Shown here: positions 41,968 to 50,761 of the stretch, piece after piece | Layout: each line of letters begins with the position of its first letter | Position numbering within the stretch: the stretch's first letter is position 1 | Assembly (NCBI RefSeq): GCF_947496725.1 | Contig: NZ_CANMDS010000004.1 | Coordinates: 351,017 to 415,016 of the forward strand | Direction of reading: 5' to 3' | Source: an uncultured Dokdonia sp. | GTDB lineage: Bacteria > Bacteroidota > Bacteroidia > Flavobacteriales > Flavobacteriaceae | Length of the DNA stretch: 64,000 bases | Position numbers and translations under genes: made by a program | Notes under the pieces: generated by a model | Databases searched by the model: none | Told to the model about the DNA's origin: nothing | The model's input: the letters and a program-made list of their open reading frames with translations, nothing else

Positions 41968-42960
41968 TTGAAATTCTCTCTAATAATTTGCACCTATATG
42001 CGCCCAGTAGCGCTTACCACGCTACTAGATTCTGTAAAAACCCAAACGGTTTACCCAGATGAGATCCTCATTATAGATGGAAGTGTTAATGATGAGACAG
42101 AAGTACGCTTTCGCGAAAGCGGAATAAAAAACCTCGTCTACTACAAAGTTTTAGACGCACAAAGAGGTCTTACTAAACAGCGGAATTACGGAATAGATCG
42201 AGTAAGTAATACGATGGATGTGGTGTGCTTTCTAGATGATGATACAGTGCTTGAACCTACATATTTTGAGAAAATACTTGACGTGTATCAAGCATATCCT
42301 AATGCTTATGGTGTAGGAGGTTACATTAATAACGAAGTGCAGTGGGAGCGTGCAGAAACATTAAACCCAAGAGATATACATCACTTCTATTATGATGGGT
42401 ATAGAAGGAAAGAGGGAGCGCGTTTTAAATTAAGAAGAAAGTTAGGTCTAGATGCAAATACTCCACCAGGCGTCCTACCGAAATATGGTCACGGCAGGTC
42501 TGTTAGTTTCTTGCCTCCTACTGGAAAAATTTATGAAGTAAAACAGCTTATGGGAGGAGTCTCCAGCTTTCCTCTAGAGGTTTTAAAAAAGAATAAATTC
42601 TCTGAATATTTTGAAGGTTACGGTCTTTATGAGGATGCAGATTATACATTCAGAATTTCAAAACTAGGACAGCTATATGTACATACAGGCGCAAACCTTG
42701 CGCATCATCACGACGCTTCTGGAAGGCCTAATCAATATCATTATGGTAAAATGGTAACACGTAATGGCTGGTATGTGTGGAGAGTGATGCACCCTAAGCC
42801 TGGATTTATTAATATTATAAAATGGTATGCGATAAGTAGTGTTTTGACACTTATTCGTTTTGTAAATGTGGTTACTACTTCTAGCCGTAAAGAAGCATTA
42901 ACAGAAGCTCTGGGTCGCACTGTTGGTCTTTTTAGCTTACTTTTAAGCAAACCTAGATAA
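41968..42960 (+). CDS. Glycosyltransferase family 2
   Basis: A 330-residue GT2 starting at a TTG (41968). The N-terminus KFSLIICTYMRPVALTTLL is the expected first strand. Then come ILIIDGSVNDETEVRF, GLTKQRNYGID and the metal site VVCFLDDDTVLE; the acceptor part has GYGLYEDADYTFRISKLG. The palindrome at 42106 is read RFRES (ETEVRFRESGIKNLVYYKV) in a loop after the IDGS motif. In this subgroup the region shown varies, so the repeat sits in a tolerant place. It overlaps the next gene by one base. Confidence 0.9.
   Translation: MKFSLIICTYMRPVALTTLLDSVKTQTVYPDEILIIDGSVNDETEVRFRESGIKNLVYYKVLDAQRGLTKQRNYGIDRVSNTMDVVCFLDDDTVLEPTYFEKILDVYQAYPNAYGVGGYINNEVQWERAETLNPRDIHHFYYDGYRRKEGARFKLRRKLGLDANTPPGVLPKYGHGRSVSFLPPTGKIYEVKQLMGGVSSFPLEVLKKNKFSEYFEGYGLYEDADYTFRISKLGQLYVHTGANLAHHHDASGRPNQYHYGKMVTRNGWYVWRVMHPKPGFINIIKWYAISSVLTLIRFVNVVTTSSRKEALTEALGRTVGLFSLLLSKPR
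42106..42121. repeat. HIP-like palindrome copy 15 (16 bp perfect)
   Basis: Inside the GT2 gene at 41968, RFRES phase, about residue 47. Confidence 0.97.
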
Positions 42961-43505
42961 TGCGTTATAAAAAGGACATACAACGTTATAAAGAGTACAG
43001 TAAGAGCAGTGCATTATTACTGGTGTTAACACAGCAAGGATTGTGGGCTTTGTTTGTATATCGTTTCTTTAATGCCATTTATAGATCTACAATGCCCAAG
43101 ATTGTAAAAGCACCCTTACTGGTTGTTGGTGTTTTTTTTCAGAAATGGATTGAAGTGATTACAGGGATAACATTACCCTATGCAGCAACAATAGGTGAAG
43201 GCTTATATATAGGTCACTACTCAGGTATAATTATTAGTCCAGAAACCGTAATAGGGAAGCATTGTAATATCTCGCAAGGAGTAACCATAGGTGTGAGTGG
43301 ACGAGGAGCACACCGCGGTGTTCCTACAATAGGTAATCGTGTTTATATGGCTGCTGGAGCTGTTATCGCAGGAGGAATAAATGTAGGTGATGGGGCTGTT
43401 ATAGGAGCAAACTCCTTAGTAATTACAGATGTTAAAGAAGGTACTACAGTATTGGGAGTACCCGCAAAGATGGTAAGTGCTAAAGATTCTAAAGATTACA
43501 TATAA
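42960..43505 (+). CDS. Left-handed beta-helix acetyltransferase (serine acetyltransferase-like)
   Basis: A 181-residue enzyme. A helical N-terminus is followed by hexapeptide repeats: ATIGEGLYIGHYSGIIISPETVIGKHCNISQGVTIG (seen in parts), then VPTIGNRVYMAAGAVIAGGINVGDGAVIGANSLV and LGVPAKMV. These coils match CysE/WcaB/WcaF-like acetyltransferases. In a polysaccharide locus it most likely acetylates a sugar, using acetyl-CoA (inference). Both ends overlap the neighbours by one base. Confidence 0.9.
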   Translation: MRYKKDIQRYKEYSKSSALLLVLTQQGLWALFVYRFFNAIYRSTMPKIVKAPLLVVGVFFQKWIEVITGITLPYAATIGEGLYIGHYSGIIISPETVIGKHCNISQGVTIGVSGRGAHRGVPTIGNRVYMAAGAVIAGGINVGDGAVIGANSLVITDVKEGTTVLGVPAKMVSAKDSKDYI

Positions 43506-44614
43506 TGGATTTTTTAGTTATTTCTGACGCTCCTATCTTAGATAAAAACGGAATATATGAAGGGTATGCCCCTTATGTAAAAGAGATGAATATTTGGCTT
43601 GATTCTGTAGATCAAGTAACCTTTGTATGTCCCACTAGTTATAAAAGAGCACTACTCACTGCTCCATTTGATAGACAGGACATCAATATTAAAAGTCTCC
43701 GAAGACTAGAATTTAACAGCTTTTTTGTCGCACTTATATCTATACTTACATTGCCGTATCAAGCCATCGTTTTATGGAGTGCTATGTGTAAGGCAGATCA
43801 CATACACTTGCGGGCTCCGGGTAACCTGTGCTTACTTGCTTGTATGGTACAAGTTCTGTTCCCTAATAAGAAGAAAACTGCCAAGTATGCTGGAAATTGG
43901 GACCCTTTGTCAAAACAACCACTCGCTTACAGACTTCAAAAAAAGATTTTATCGAGTACCACACTTACTAAAAATATACAAGTACTAGTGTATGGAGAGT
44001 GGGAAAATAGTACCAGTAATATCACCCCTTTTTTTACAGCAAGTTATTACCTAGAAGAGATAGACTCTTTTAAAAAGAGAAATTTTGATAAACCTTTAAG
44101 AGCAATTTTTGTAGGTACAATGGGAAGTAATAAACGACCATTTGAAACGGTACAGCTTATAAACAAGTTACGTAAAGCTGGTCTTGATATAGTGCTTGAG
44201 ATGTTTGGCGATGGTCCACAAATGGAAGATATTAAATGGTATAGGAAGGAAAATGGTCTCCTTGATTACGTCATTTTGAGAGGAAACCAACAGGCAAACA
44301 CAGTAAAAGAAGCTTACAAAAGATCTGATCTTGTCATACTATTATCAAAAAGTGAAGGCTGGCCTAAGGTTATTGCAGAGGGTATGTTTTGGGGAGCAAT
44401 TCCTATAGTTACTCAAGTTTCTTGTGTTCCTTGGATGCTAGATAATGGCAGCAGAGGAATACTTGTTGAAGATCCAGATAAAATAAACACTACTCAACTA
44501 ATCAAACAGCTAGAAGATAGTGCATCTTTACATAAAATGAGTAATGCTGCCACACAATGGTCTAGGCAATATACGATGGACACATTTACAGCTCAGATAA
44601 AAGAATTGCTTTAA
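43505..44614 (+). CDS. Glycosyltransferase family 4
   Basis: A 369-residue GT-B enzyme. N-terminal FLVISDAPILDKNGIYEGYA and CKADHIHLRAPGNLCLL. The donor-binding half has AIFVGTMGSNKRPFETVQLI, VLEMFGDGPQMEDI, VILRGNQQANTVKEAY and LVILLSKSEGWPKVIAEGMFWG with an altered E-x7-E motif. One-base overlaps join both neighbouring genes, so it belongs to the same translational string. Specificity unknown. Confidence 0.9.
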   Translation: MDFLVISDAPILDKNGIYEGYAPYVKEMNIWLDSVDQVTFVCPTSYKRALLTAPFDRQDINIKSLRRLEFNSFFVALISILTLPYQAIVLWSAMCKADHIHLRAPGNLCLLACMVQVLFPNKKKTAKYAGNWDPLSKQPLAYRLQKKILSSTTLTKNIQVLVYGEWENSTSNITPFFTASYYLEEIDSFKKRNFDKPLRAIFVGTMGSNKRPFETVQLINKLRKAGLDIVLEMFGDGPQMEDIKWYRKENGLLDYVILRGNQQANTVKEAYKRSDLVILLSKSEGWPKVIAEGMFWGAIPIVTQVSCVPWMLDNGSRGILVEDPDKINTTQLIKQLEDSASLHKMSNAATQWSRQYTMDTFTAQIKELL

Positions 44615-45687
44615 TGAGGGTATTACAACTTATAGACTCACTAGACGCAGGAGGGGCAGAGCGTATGGCAGTAAATATTGCAAATGCTTTATCTCAGGAT
44701 GGTGTAGAATCATATATATGTGCCACAAGACGAGGCGGATTGCTAGAAAATGAACTGTTTGTTAAAGAGGGCCTTTTTATTTTAAATAAAAAAGCGTCCC
44801 TAGACGTAATTGCTTTTTTTCGATTTTTTAAATGGTTAAAGAGAAAACAAATAAATATAATTCACGCACATTCTACCTCAATACATCTTGCAGTTTTTGC
44901 AAAAATTTATAATAATAATATTAAGGTAATCTGGCACGATCATTATGGAATGAGTGACTCTTTAGAAAATAGAAAATCCTATTTACTCAAGCTACTAGGA
45001 CCTTATATAAATACAGCGATAGTTGTAAATCCTAAGCTTGCCATATGGTCTAAGGAAATGCTTAAGATTAATAAAGTACACTTTTTACAAAATTTTGCTA
45101 CTGTAACGGTTAATCAATCTAAAAAGACGTTACTTAATGGGGAAGCAGGGAAGCGCATAGTGTGTCTAGCAAATTTACGCCCTCAAAAAAATCATTTAGC
45201 GCTTATTGATGCTTTTGCAAAAACACAATTGCAGTGTCCAGATTGGACGCTTCATCTTGTGGGGAAGTCTTTTAATGACGATTATTCAAAATCTGTGATG
45301 GATAGTATTATTACAAATAACCTATCTAATAGTGTTTTTTTGTACGGAAGCTGTCAAGATATAAGTCACATACTTAACCAAAGCACTATTGGGGTTTTAA
45401 CTTCCTTATCAGAAGGGCTGCCGGTATCTCTACTTGAGTATGCAAATTGTGGTTTGCCGGTTGTAGTAACAAACGTTGGGCAATGTGCTGAGGTAGTAGG
45501 TCAAGATGGATTTGTTATTGATAACGTTATTGAAGAGCTTCCTGATGTGCTTACTCAATTAATCACAAACAAAGATAATATACGAGGGGTAATGGGAGAC
45601 CGCTTTCGCGAAAGCGTAAGTACAACCTATAGCAAAGACGCTTTTATAGAAAAGTTAATGCCCATTTATAATGATTTAATATCTTAG
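44614..45687 (+). CDS. Glycosyltransferase family 4
   Basis: A 357-residue GT4. N-terminal MRVLQLIDSLDAGGAERMAVNIA is the classical GT4 start with the G-G-A-E-R motif. The donor half has IVCLANLRPQKNHLALIDAF, WTLHLVGKS, VFLYGSCQDISHIL, TSLSEGLPVSLLEYANCGLPVV (E-x7-E present) and GQDGFVI. The palindrome at 45601 is read RFRES (MGDRFRESVSTTYSKDAFIE), near the C-terminus, where GT4 proteins usually carry R-x-x-x-x-x-Y/F-S-x-x segments; the phase fits that helix. Confidence 0.92.
   Translation: MRVLQLIDSLDAGGAERMAVNIANALSQDGVESYICATRRGGLLENELFVKEGLFILNKKASLDVIAFFRFFKWLKRKQINIIHAHSTSIHLAVFAKIYNNNIKVIWHDHYGMSDSLENRKSYLLKLLGPYINTAIVVNPKLAIWSKEMLKINKVHFLQNFATVTVNQSKKTLLNGEAGKRIVCLANLRPQKNHLALIDAFAKTQLQCPDWTLHLVGKSFNDDYSKSVMDSIITNNLSNSVFLYGSCQDISHILNQSTIGVLTSLSEGLPVSLLEYANCGLPVVVTNVGQCAEVVGQDGFVIDNVIEELPDVLTQLITNKDNIRGVMGDRFRESVSTTYSKDAFIEKLMPIYNDLIS
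45601..45616. repeat. HIP-like palindrome copy 16 (16 bp perfect)
   Basis: Inside the GT4 gene at 44614, RFRES phase, in the C-terminal helix before the S-K-D-A-F segment. Confidence 0.97.
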
Positions 45688-45688
45688 G

Positions 45689-47053
45689 GTGGTGAGTATT
45701 TCTCAAAATAAAACATATACAGTCTTTTTGATAATTCATATTATCATTGGGGTTTTGGTGTACTTTGTAAAGCCATTTGCAATTGTTTATTTTCTTGGTG
45801 TTGTAGCTTATTTTATAATCCAGATTTTAAGGACTGGGAATAAAAATAATGAAGCCCTTATGGGGGCGGCTTACATAGCAGGCGCAGAGGTTTTTTTTAG
45901 AATGAGTAATGCCGTCCCTATCTATGAGGCGGGAAAGTATTCTGTAATTTCATTTATGTTAATTGGGCTCTTTTTGAGCGGTGCTAGCCGAAAATCTGGT
46001 GTTTATTGGATATATATATTCTTGCTATTACCTAGCGTGCTTGTAGCTTCAATAACACTTGATTTAGGGACAGATGTGAAGAAAGCCGTTTTCTTTAACC
46101 TTAGCGGTCCCGTATGTTTAGGAATATCTGCATTATATTGTATAGATAGAAGAATAACGTATCGCCAGCTATCTAATCTTACAAAATGGATTCTATTACC
46201 CATAGTCGCAATGTCTATTTATATAACTCTTGGAACTCCAGATCTGAGGGAGACTTTACGCAGTACCGGAGCAAATTATGCGGCTACCGGTGGTTTTGGA
46301 CCTAATCAAGTATCTACCGTACTAGGTTTAGGTATGTTTATGGCTCTAGTACAATTAATTGTTAATAGTAAGAATAAAGTGCTGTTATTCGTTCATCTGG
46401 CCTTAATAGGCTTTTTGCTTTATAAGGGTATAATTACTTTTTCGCGTGGTGGGGTTATCACAGGTTTAGTCTGTAGTGGTGCTTTTTTAATAATCTATTT
46501 TGCTGGATCCAAAGGAAAAGTTAGAAGGAAGATGATAACCTATCTCATCTTACTGGGTGGTGTTGTAGTAGGGGCTTCATTGTATAGCTCCTTTCAAACC
46601 AATGGACTTATAAATAAACGATATACAAATAGAGATGCAGCGGGTAGACTTAAGAGTGATATCACAACAGGTAGAGCAGAGTTACTAGAGACAGAGATAT
46701 CTGCATTTTATAATAATCCGCTTGTAGGAGTTGGTGCAGGAAAGGTAAAAGAGTTAAGAGGTAATGAAAACATTGTTGGAGTTGCCTCTCACAATGAGAT
46801 AAGTAGACTATTATCAGAGCACGGTATCTTAGGTTTAGTAATACTTGGCATTTTAATCATTTATCCATTAGTTTTTAGATCCAAAAACAGGCGTAACTAT
46901 TTGTTTTTTTCTGCGCTGTTGTTTTGGTTTTTAACTATAAACCACTCTTCAATGCGTATTGCGGCACCAGGTTTTATTTATGCTTTGTGCCTATTAAATA
47001 TTGTAAATGAAAACAAGAAAACTCCTGTACGTAGGAAACGCGCTCTCCGCTAG
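45689..47053 (+). CDS. Wzy/WaaL-family polysaccharide polymerase or ligase
   Basis: A 454-residue polytopic inner-membrane protein with about ten hydrophobic segments. In the second half, after ITFSRGGVITGLVC, there is a periplasmic loop with TTGRAELLETEISAFYNNPLVGVGAG and VASHNEISRLLSEHG; the N-P-L-x-G-x-G and H-N motifs are typical of the O-antigen ligase/polymerase (PF04932-type) family. Whether it polymerises repeat units or ligates chains to a lipid cannot be told from sequence. The start is a GTG at 45689, with another GTG directly after. The end overlaps the next gene by 47 bases. Confidence 0.9.
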   Translation: MVSISQNKTYTVFLIIHIIIGVLVYFVKPFAIVYFLGVVAYFIIQILRTGNKNNEALMGAAYIAGAEVFFRMSNAVPIYEAGKYSVISFMLIGLFLSGASRKSGVYWIYIFLLLPSVLVASITLDLGTDVKKAVFFNLSGPVCLGISALYCIDRRITYRQLSNLTKWILLPIVAMSIYITLGTPDLRETLRSTGANYAATGGFGPNQVSTVLGLGMFMALVQLIVNSKNKVLLFVHLALIGFLLYKGIITFSRGGVITGLVCSGAFLIIYFAGSKGKVRRKMITYLILLGGVVVGASLYSSFQTNGLINKRYTNRDAAGRLKSDITTGRAELLETEISAFYNNPLVGVGAGKVKELRGNENIVGVASHNEISRLLSEHGILGLVILGILIIYPLVFRSKNRRNYLFFSALLFWFLTINHSSMRIAAPGFIYALCLLNIVNENKKTPVRRKRALR

Positions 47054-48023
47054 TGGTAAAACACTTACTACTATAGAAACCTTGAGCCCGCTGCTCGAGC
47101 AGGAGGGCTATGACGTAATAATTACATCTCAAAAGCCTAATAAACTTCTCAGGTTGCTGGATATGATTGCTACATTTTACAAGGTAAGGGACACTGTAGA
47201 TGTCGTTCTAATTGATACCTACAGCACGTTTAACTTCTGGTATGCAGTGATCATAGGGAGGCTTTGTAGCAAGAGTAACATCCCTTATATTCCCATCTTA
47301 CACGGTGGTAATTTGCCAGAGCGGCTAGAAAATAAACCACAAATATGTAAAGCACTTTTTGGTAATGCAAAAATAAATGTTGCGCCTAGTGGTTATTTGT
47401 ATAGCGCTTTCGCGAAAGCGGGATTCTCAAACCTCATACACATTCCTAATACACTTGAGATAGAAAAGTACCCGTTTACAGAGAGGGAGAACGTTAAACC
47501 CAAGTTACTCTGGGTGCGATCATTTGCCAAAATATATAATCCTTTAATGGCGATTAAAGTTTTAGAACAACTTCTCACTCATCATCCGGATGCTACGCTC
47601 ACGATGGTAGGGCCAGAAAAGGATGGGAGTTTGCAAAGCTGTAAAGAGTATGCTAGAACTAATAATTTACCCGTGACTTTTACTGGAAAATTATCAAAAA
47701 AGGAGTGGATTAAAGAGAGCATAAAACACGATATCTTTATAAATACCACAAATTTTGATAATATGCCGCTAAGTGTAGTTGAAGCAATGGCATTAGGATT
47801 AATAGTAATATCTACAAATGTGGGAGGTCTCCCATATCTTATAAGCGATGGTGAAGATGGATGTCTTACTCCTGCTGGAGATGTTCAACTATTTGTTTCA
47901 AAAGTACTTAGTGTGATTTCTAGTAATCAAGACTCTATAGATATCACAAAAAATGCGCGTGAGAAGGCAAACTCTTTTGCCTGGCAAAACGTAAAAAGTA
48001 AGTGGCATCAAGTGCTCTGCTAA
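47007..48023 (+). CDS. Glycosyltransferase family 4
   Basis: A 338-residue GT-B enzyme. N-terminal KLLYVGNALSASGKTLTTIETLSPLL, then IPYIPILHGGNLPERL and NVAPSGYLYSAF. The donor half has KLLWVRSFAKIYNPLMAI, ATLTMVGPEKDG, VTFTGKLSKKEWI, FINTTNFDNMPLSVVEAMALGLIVI with the E-x7-E-type motif, and VGGLPYLISDGEDG. The palindrome at 47405 is read AFAKA (GYLYSAFAKAGFSNLIHIPN), in the inter-domain segment just before the NTLE hinge. The first 47 bases lie within the end of the upstream gene, in a different frame. Confidence 0.92.
   Translation: MKTRKLLYVGNALSASGKTLTTIETLSPLLEQEGYDVIITSQKPNKLLRLLDMIATFYKVRDTVDVVLIDTYSTFNFWYAVIIGRLCSKSNIPYIPILHGGNLPERLENKPQICKALFGNAKINVAPSGYLYSAFAKAGFSNLIHIPNTLEIEKYPFTERENVKPKLLWVRSFAKIYNPLMAIKVLEQLLTHHPDATLTMVGPEKDGSLQSCKEYARTNNLPVTFTGKLSKKEWIKESIKHDIFINTTNFDNMPLSVVEAMALGLIVISTNVGGLPYLISDGEDGCLTPAGDVQLFVSKVLSVISSNQDSIDITKNAREKANSFAWQNVKSKWHQVLC
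47405..47420. repeat. HIP-like palindrome copy 17 (16 bp perfect)
   Basis: Inside the GT4 gene at 47007, AFAKA phase, in the inter-domain segment. Confidence 0.97.
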
Positions 48024-48059
48024 TTTTGTGATATATTTACCGTACTAACCAACCCTCTA

Positions 48060-49454
48060 ATGTCGCGTTTGCCAGATATACATTTTGACGTTTCAGAACG
48101 TAAAGTTTTGTTGCGTATTTTTGATATTATAGCGGTGCTGGGCGCGTTATATCTTACACAAATTTTTCTCCAGTTTGACTACCTAGAACTTAATAGTGAG
48201 AATCGTGTAGCTATTATTGTGCTCATTGCGTACCTCTCTATTTTTGGGACTGTTTTTGAACTATACTTCTTACCCAAAACAGTAAAATTTCAAACAATGC
48301 TTAAGAATGTTATTCTTACAGTATCTGTTACCGTATTGTTTTATTTACTAACCCCTTTTTACACACCTATTTTGCCAGAAAACAGATTACAGATTGTATT
48401 TTTCTTCTTGGCTATGGTTGTAGGTATAAGTCTCTGGAGATGGTTATATATCACTGTTATTGCCGCTCCTAGATTTTACAAAAAAGCCATTGTAGTAGGA
48501 GACTCTTTTAATATTACCACAATAATCAAAAATTTAGAAAGTGCAGATCCTAATTATAAAATAGCGGGTTATGTAAATACAGAACCTATGTCTATAGAAG
48601 AAGTAATTGCAACAGATGCTAAGCGTTACCCGCCAGAAGGCTTATTACAAACTATAAGTGATAATGGTATCTCAGAGATTATTGTTGCAAGCAGCTACTC
48701 AGATGGTATTACCCTACCGTTATACAACGAGCTCATACTTCTTTTAGAAAAAGGATTCCCTATAAGGGAGTATATGCAGGTTTATGAGGAGATTGTGCAG
48801 CGGGTACCTGTTCAACACGTAGACAAAGATTTTTATCGCTACTTTCCTTTTAGCAGAAGTAATCAAAATAAGTTTTATAGACTTATACATAGGGTGTTTG
48901 ATCTTTTACTAGGCATTATTGGTATAAGCTTCTTTGTAGTCTTTGCTCCATTTATTTGGTTAGGTAATTTAATAGGTAATAGGGGGCCACTTTTTTATAC
49001 ACAAACGCGAGTAGGGCATAATGGTAAACCTTTTAAAATTATCAAGCTACGCACAATGATTGTTAATGCCGAAAAAGATGGAGCTGCCTATGCCCAGAAA
49101 GGTGATAGTCGTATCACCAGCTTTGGGAGGTTTTTAAGAATGAGTAGAGTAGATGAGATTCCTCAATTTTTCAATGTAATTTTAGGAGAGATGAGCGTGA
49201 TAGGACCTCGACCAGAGCGTCCAGTATTTGTGAAAGAATTATCTAAAGAAATTCCTTTTTATGAGACAAGGCATATTGTAAAACCTGGTCTCACTGGCTG
49301 GGCACAAGTAATGGGAAGTTACACCACTTCTGAAGAAGGGGCACTAGAAAAGTTGCAATATGATTTATATTATATCAAGCACCGTAACCTTTTTATGGAT
49401 TTGAGTATTATCCTTAAGACTATAAGTACGGTAATCAATTTTAGAGGGCAATAA
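48060..49454 (+). CDS. WcaJ-like polyprenyl-phosphate sugar-1-phosphate transferase (initiating enzyme)
   Basis: A 464-residue inner-membrane enzyme that loads the first sugar phosphate on undecaprenyl phosphate. The N-terminal half has four membrane helices, then a nucleotide-binding-like (CoA_binding_3) domain with KKAIVVGDSFNITTII. A fifth helix (DLLLGIIGISFFVVFAPFI) precedes the catalytic bac_transf domain: YTQTRVGHNGKPFKIIKLRTM (in parts), SRVDEIPQFFNVILGEMSVIGPRPERP (in parts) and KPGLTGWAQVMG. Normal length and order for WcaJ/WbaP relatives. It is the last plus-strand gene of the locus, after a 36-base gap, and converges on the DUF4105 gene with a 5-base gap and no visible terminator between. 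Confidence 0.95.
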   Translation: MSRLPDIHFDVSERKVLLRIFDIIAVLGALYLTQIFLQFDYLELNSENRVAIIVLIAYLSIFGTVFELYFLPKTVKFQTMLKNVILTVSVTVLFYLLTPFYTPILPENRLQIVFFFLAMVVGISLWRWLYITVIAAPRFYKKAIVVGDSFNITTIIKNLESADPNYKIAGYVNTEPMSIEEVIATDAKRYPPEGLLQTISDNGISEIIVASSYSDGITLPLYNELILLLEKGFPIREYMQVYEEIVQRVPVQHVDKDFYRYFPFSRSNQNKFYRLIHRVFDLLLGIIGISFFVVFAPFIWLGNLIGNRGPLFYTQTRVGHNGKPFKIIKLRTMIVNAEKDGAAYAQKGDSRITSFGRFLRMSRVDEIPQFFNVILGEMSVIGPRPERPVFVKELSKEIPFYETRHIVKPGLTGWAQVMGSYTTSEEGALEKLQYDLYYIKHRNLFMDLSIILKTISTVINFRGQ

Positions 49455-49459
49455 TAAAA

Positions 49460-50656
49460 CTATGCTTCTATGCGTGTAAGTTTTATATTTCTCAATATAT
49501 AAATATACCTTACAGTTATTGCTATAAGAAGCGGCAACAATGAGGGAGCATAACTCTGTACTCCTATCGCCCAGTGAGCAAATAGTAAACACATTAATAT
49601 AACTGCTAGTTTCATATAAGGATAAATCCATCTTGCAGGTTGCACCTTCTTAACGGCAAATGCCGCAAGTATGTGAAAAGGAAATGCCCAGAGAATATTA
49701 TAATTCCAAGCGGTAGCAATATGATCTGTCCCAAACCACAAAAAAGCCACTAGCATACCCGTAACACCCGTAAAAAGTAGAAGAGTAGTATCTAGCCACC
49801 CTATTCCATTACCACCTTTAAAGTCTTTATAGGTCTTGTAAATGATAAATAAAGCAATGAGTCCTAGTATAAATAGTGGGCTTACATAAAAAGGTACTCC
49901 ATAAGAGTGTATAAAACTAGGTTCAAATATAGTCTGAGAGTTTTTAACCAGTGCTTTTGAACTATTTCCACTAGTTACTTGGGCTGTTTTAAAAGAAGCC
50001 ATAAGCTCGTTAGGTAAAAATAAATGCTCCTCTGGCGTGGCAACACGATCTATCACAGATCCTAGAGCTACATCTATTCCTAAACTTCCCCAGCTGTTCC
50101 AGGGTACATACTGTCTTATAAGATCTCTATGAGTGAGCGTTGTATCTATACCCGTATGTTGTAATGCAAGAGACCCTTCTACAGAAGATGCAACGGCATA
50201 ATAAGGTCGTGTTGCACAGTTGTCATAAAAGAAATCATATTTATAGTAGCGATTAGTCTCACTTAAATTATTGAGTAAAAACTCATAGGCACCTTGCTTT
50301 TCTTGCTGATTTAGATTGAGCTCTTGTGATTTTATCCAGCGCTGTTGTGCTTTATAGCTGTACTCAAAATTTTTATAAGGAGCGGCAGCTAGCTTGTAAA
50401 GTAGTTTTCCTCTAGCAAATTTTAAGTAAAAATTAGGCGTATCAAAGTCAAAAACACCATAATTAAAAACCAGGTCTATCTTGTTAGGCACATCTTTAAC
50501 ACGCACAGAAGTGTGCCCAAAGGCATCATAAAGTTCTGGACCAGGTCCTATAGTTATGAGCTCGATACTTGCCTCTGTAGAGAGTGTGGGAAACCGTTGC
50601 TGTGCTTCACTTATAAAAGAACAAGCTAGTAAAAGTAGGAGTAGTGCCTTTTTCAT
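49460..50656 (-). CDS. DUF4105 (Lnb N-terminal-like) membrane protein
   Basis: A 398-residue protein with a signal peptide (about 1-18, LLLLACSFISEAQQ). The periplasmic domain has SIELITIGPGPELYDAFGHTSVRV and KYDFFYDNCATRPYYAV; the cysteine-containing motif is typical of the DUF4105/Lnb N-terminal family. About five membrane helices follow in the C-terminal third. The family is thought to hydrolyse or act on lipids or peptidoglycan, but the role is not established. It has its own candidate promoter (50663-50694) and is convergent with the polysaccharide locus. Confidence 0.88.
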   Translation of the reverse strand: MKKALLLLLLACSFISEAQQRFPTLSTEASIELITIGPGPELYDAFGHTSVRVKDVPNKIDLVFNYGVFDFDTPNFYLKFARGKLLYKLAAAPYKNFEYSYKAQQRWIKSQELNLNQQEKQGAYEFLLNNLSETNRYYKYDFFYDNCATRPYYAVASSVEGSLALQHTGIDTTLTHRDLIRQYVPWNSWGSLGIDVALGSVIDRVATPEEHLFLPNELMASFKTAQVTSGNSSKALVKNSQTIFEPSFIHSYGVPFYVSPLFILGLIALFIIYKTYKDFKGGNGIGWLDTTLLLFTGVTGMLVAFLWFGTDHIATAWNYNILWAFPFHILAAFAVKKVQPARWIYPYMKLAVILMCLLFAHWAIGVQSYAPSLLPLLIAITVRYIYILRNIKLTRIEA

Positions 50657-50662
50657 AGATGG

Positions 50663-50694
50663 TAAAGATAGTTGAGATACGATTAAGGAGCAAA
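50663..50694 (-). promoter_or_regulatory. Candidate promoter of the DUF4105 gene
   Basis: On the minus strand the order is TTTG (50694-50691), 20 bases, then TATCTTTA (50670-50663), one mismatch from TAnnTTTG. The box is 6 bases before the ATG, so the transcript would be nearly leaderless. Confidence 0.4.
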
Positions 50695-50722
50695 GCCTAT
50701 CTAGTAACTTAAATCCATAAAA

Positions 50723-50745
50723 AAAGCCAGACTATGTCTGGCTTT
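50723..50745 (-). terminator. Terminator downstream of the small secreted protein gene
   Basis: AAAGCCAGAC, loop TAT, GTCTGGCTTT: a perfect 10-base stem. On the minus strand it continues into a run of T. It is 17 bases after the stop at 50762. Confidence 0.85.
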
Positions 50746-50761
50746 ACAATATTAAAGAGTT

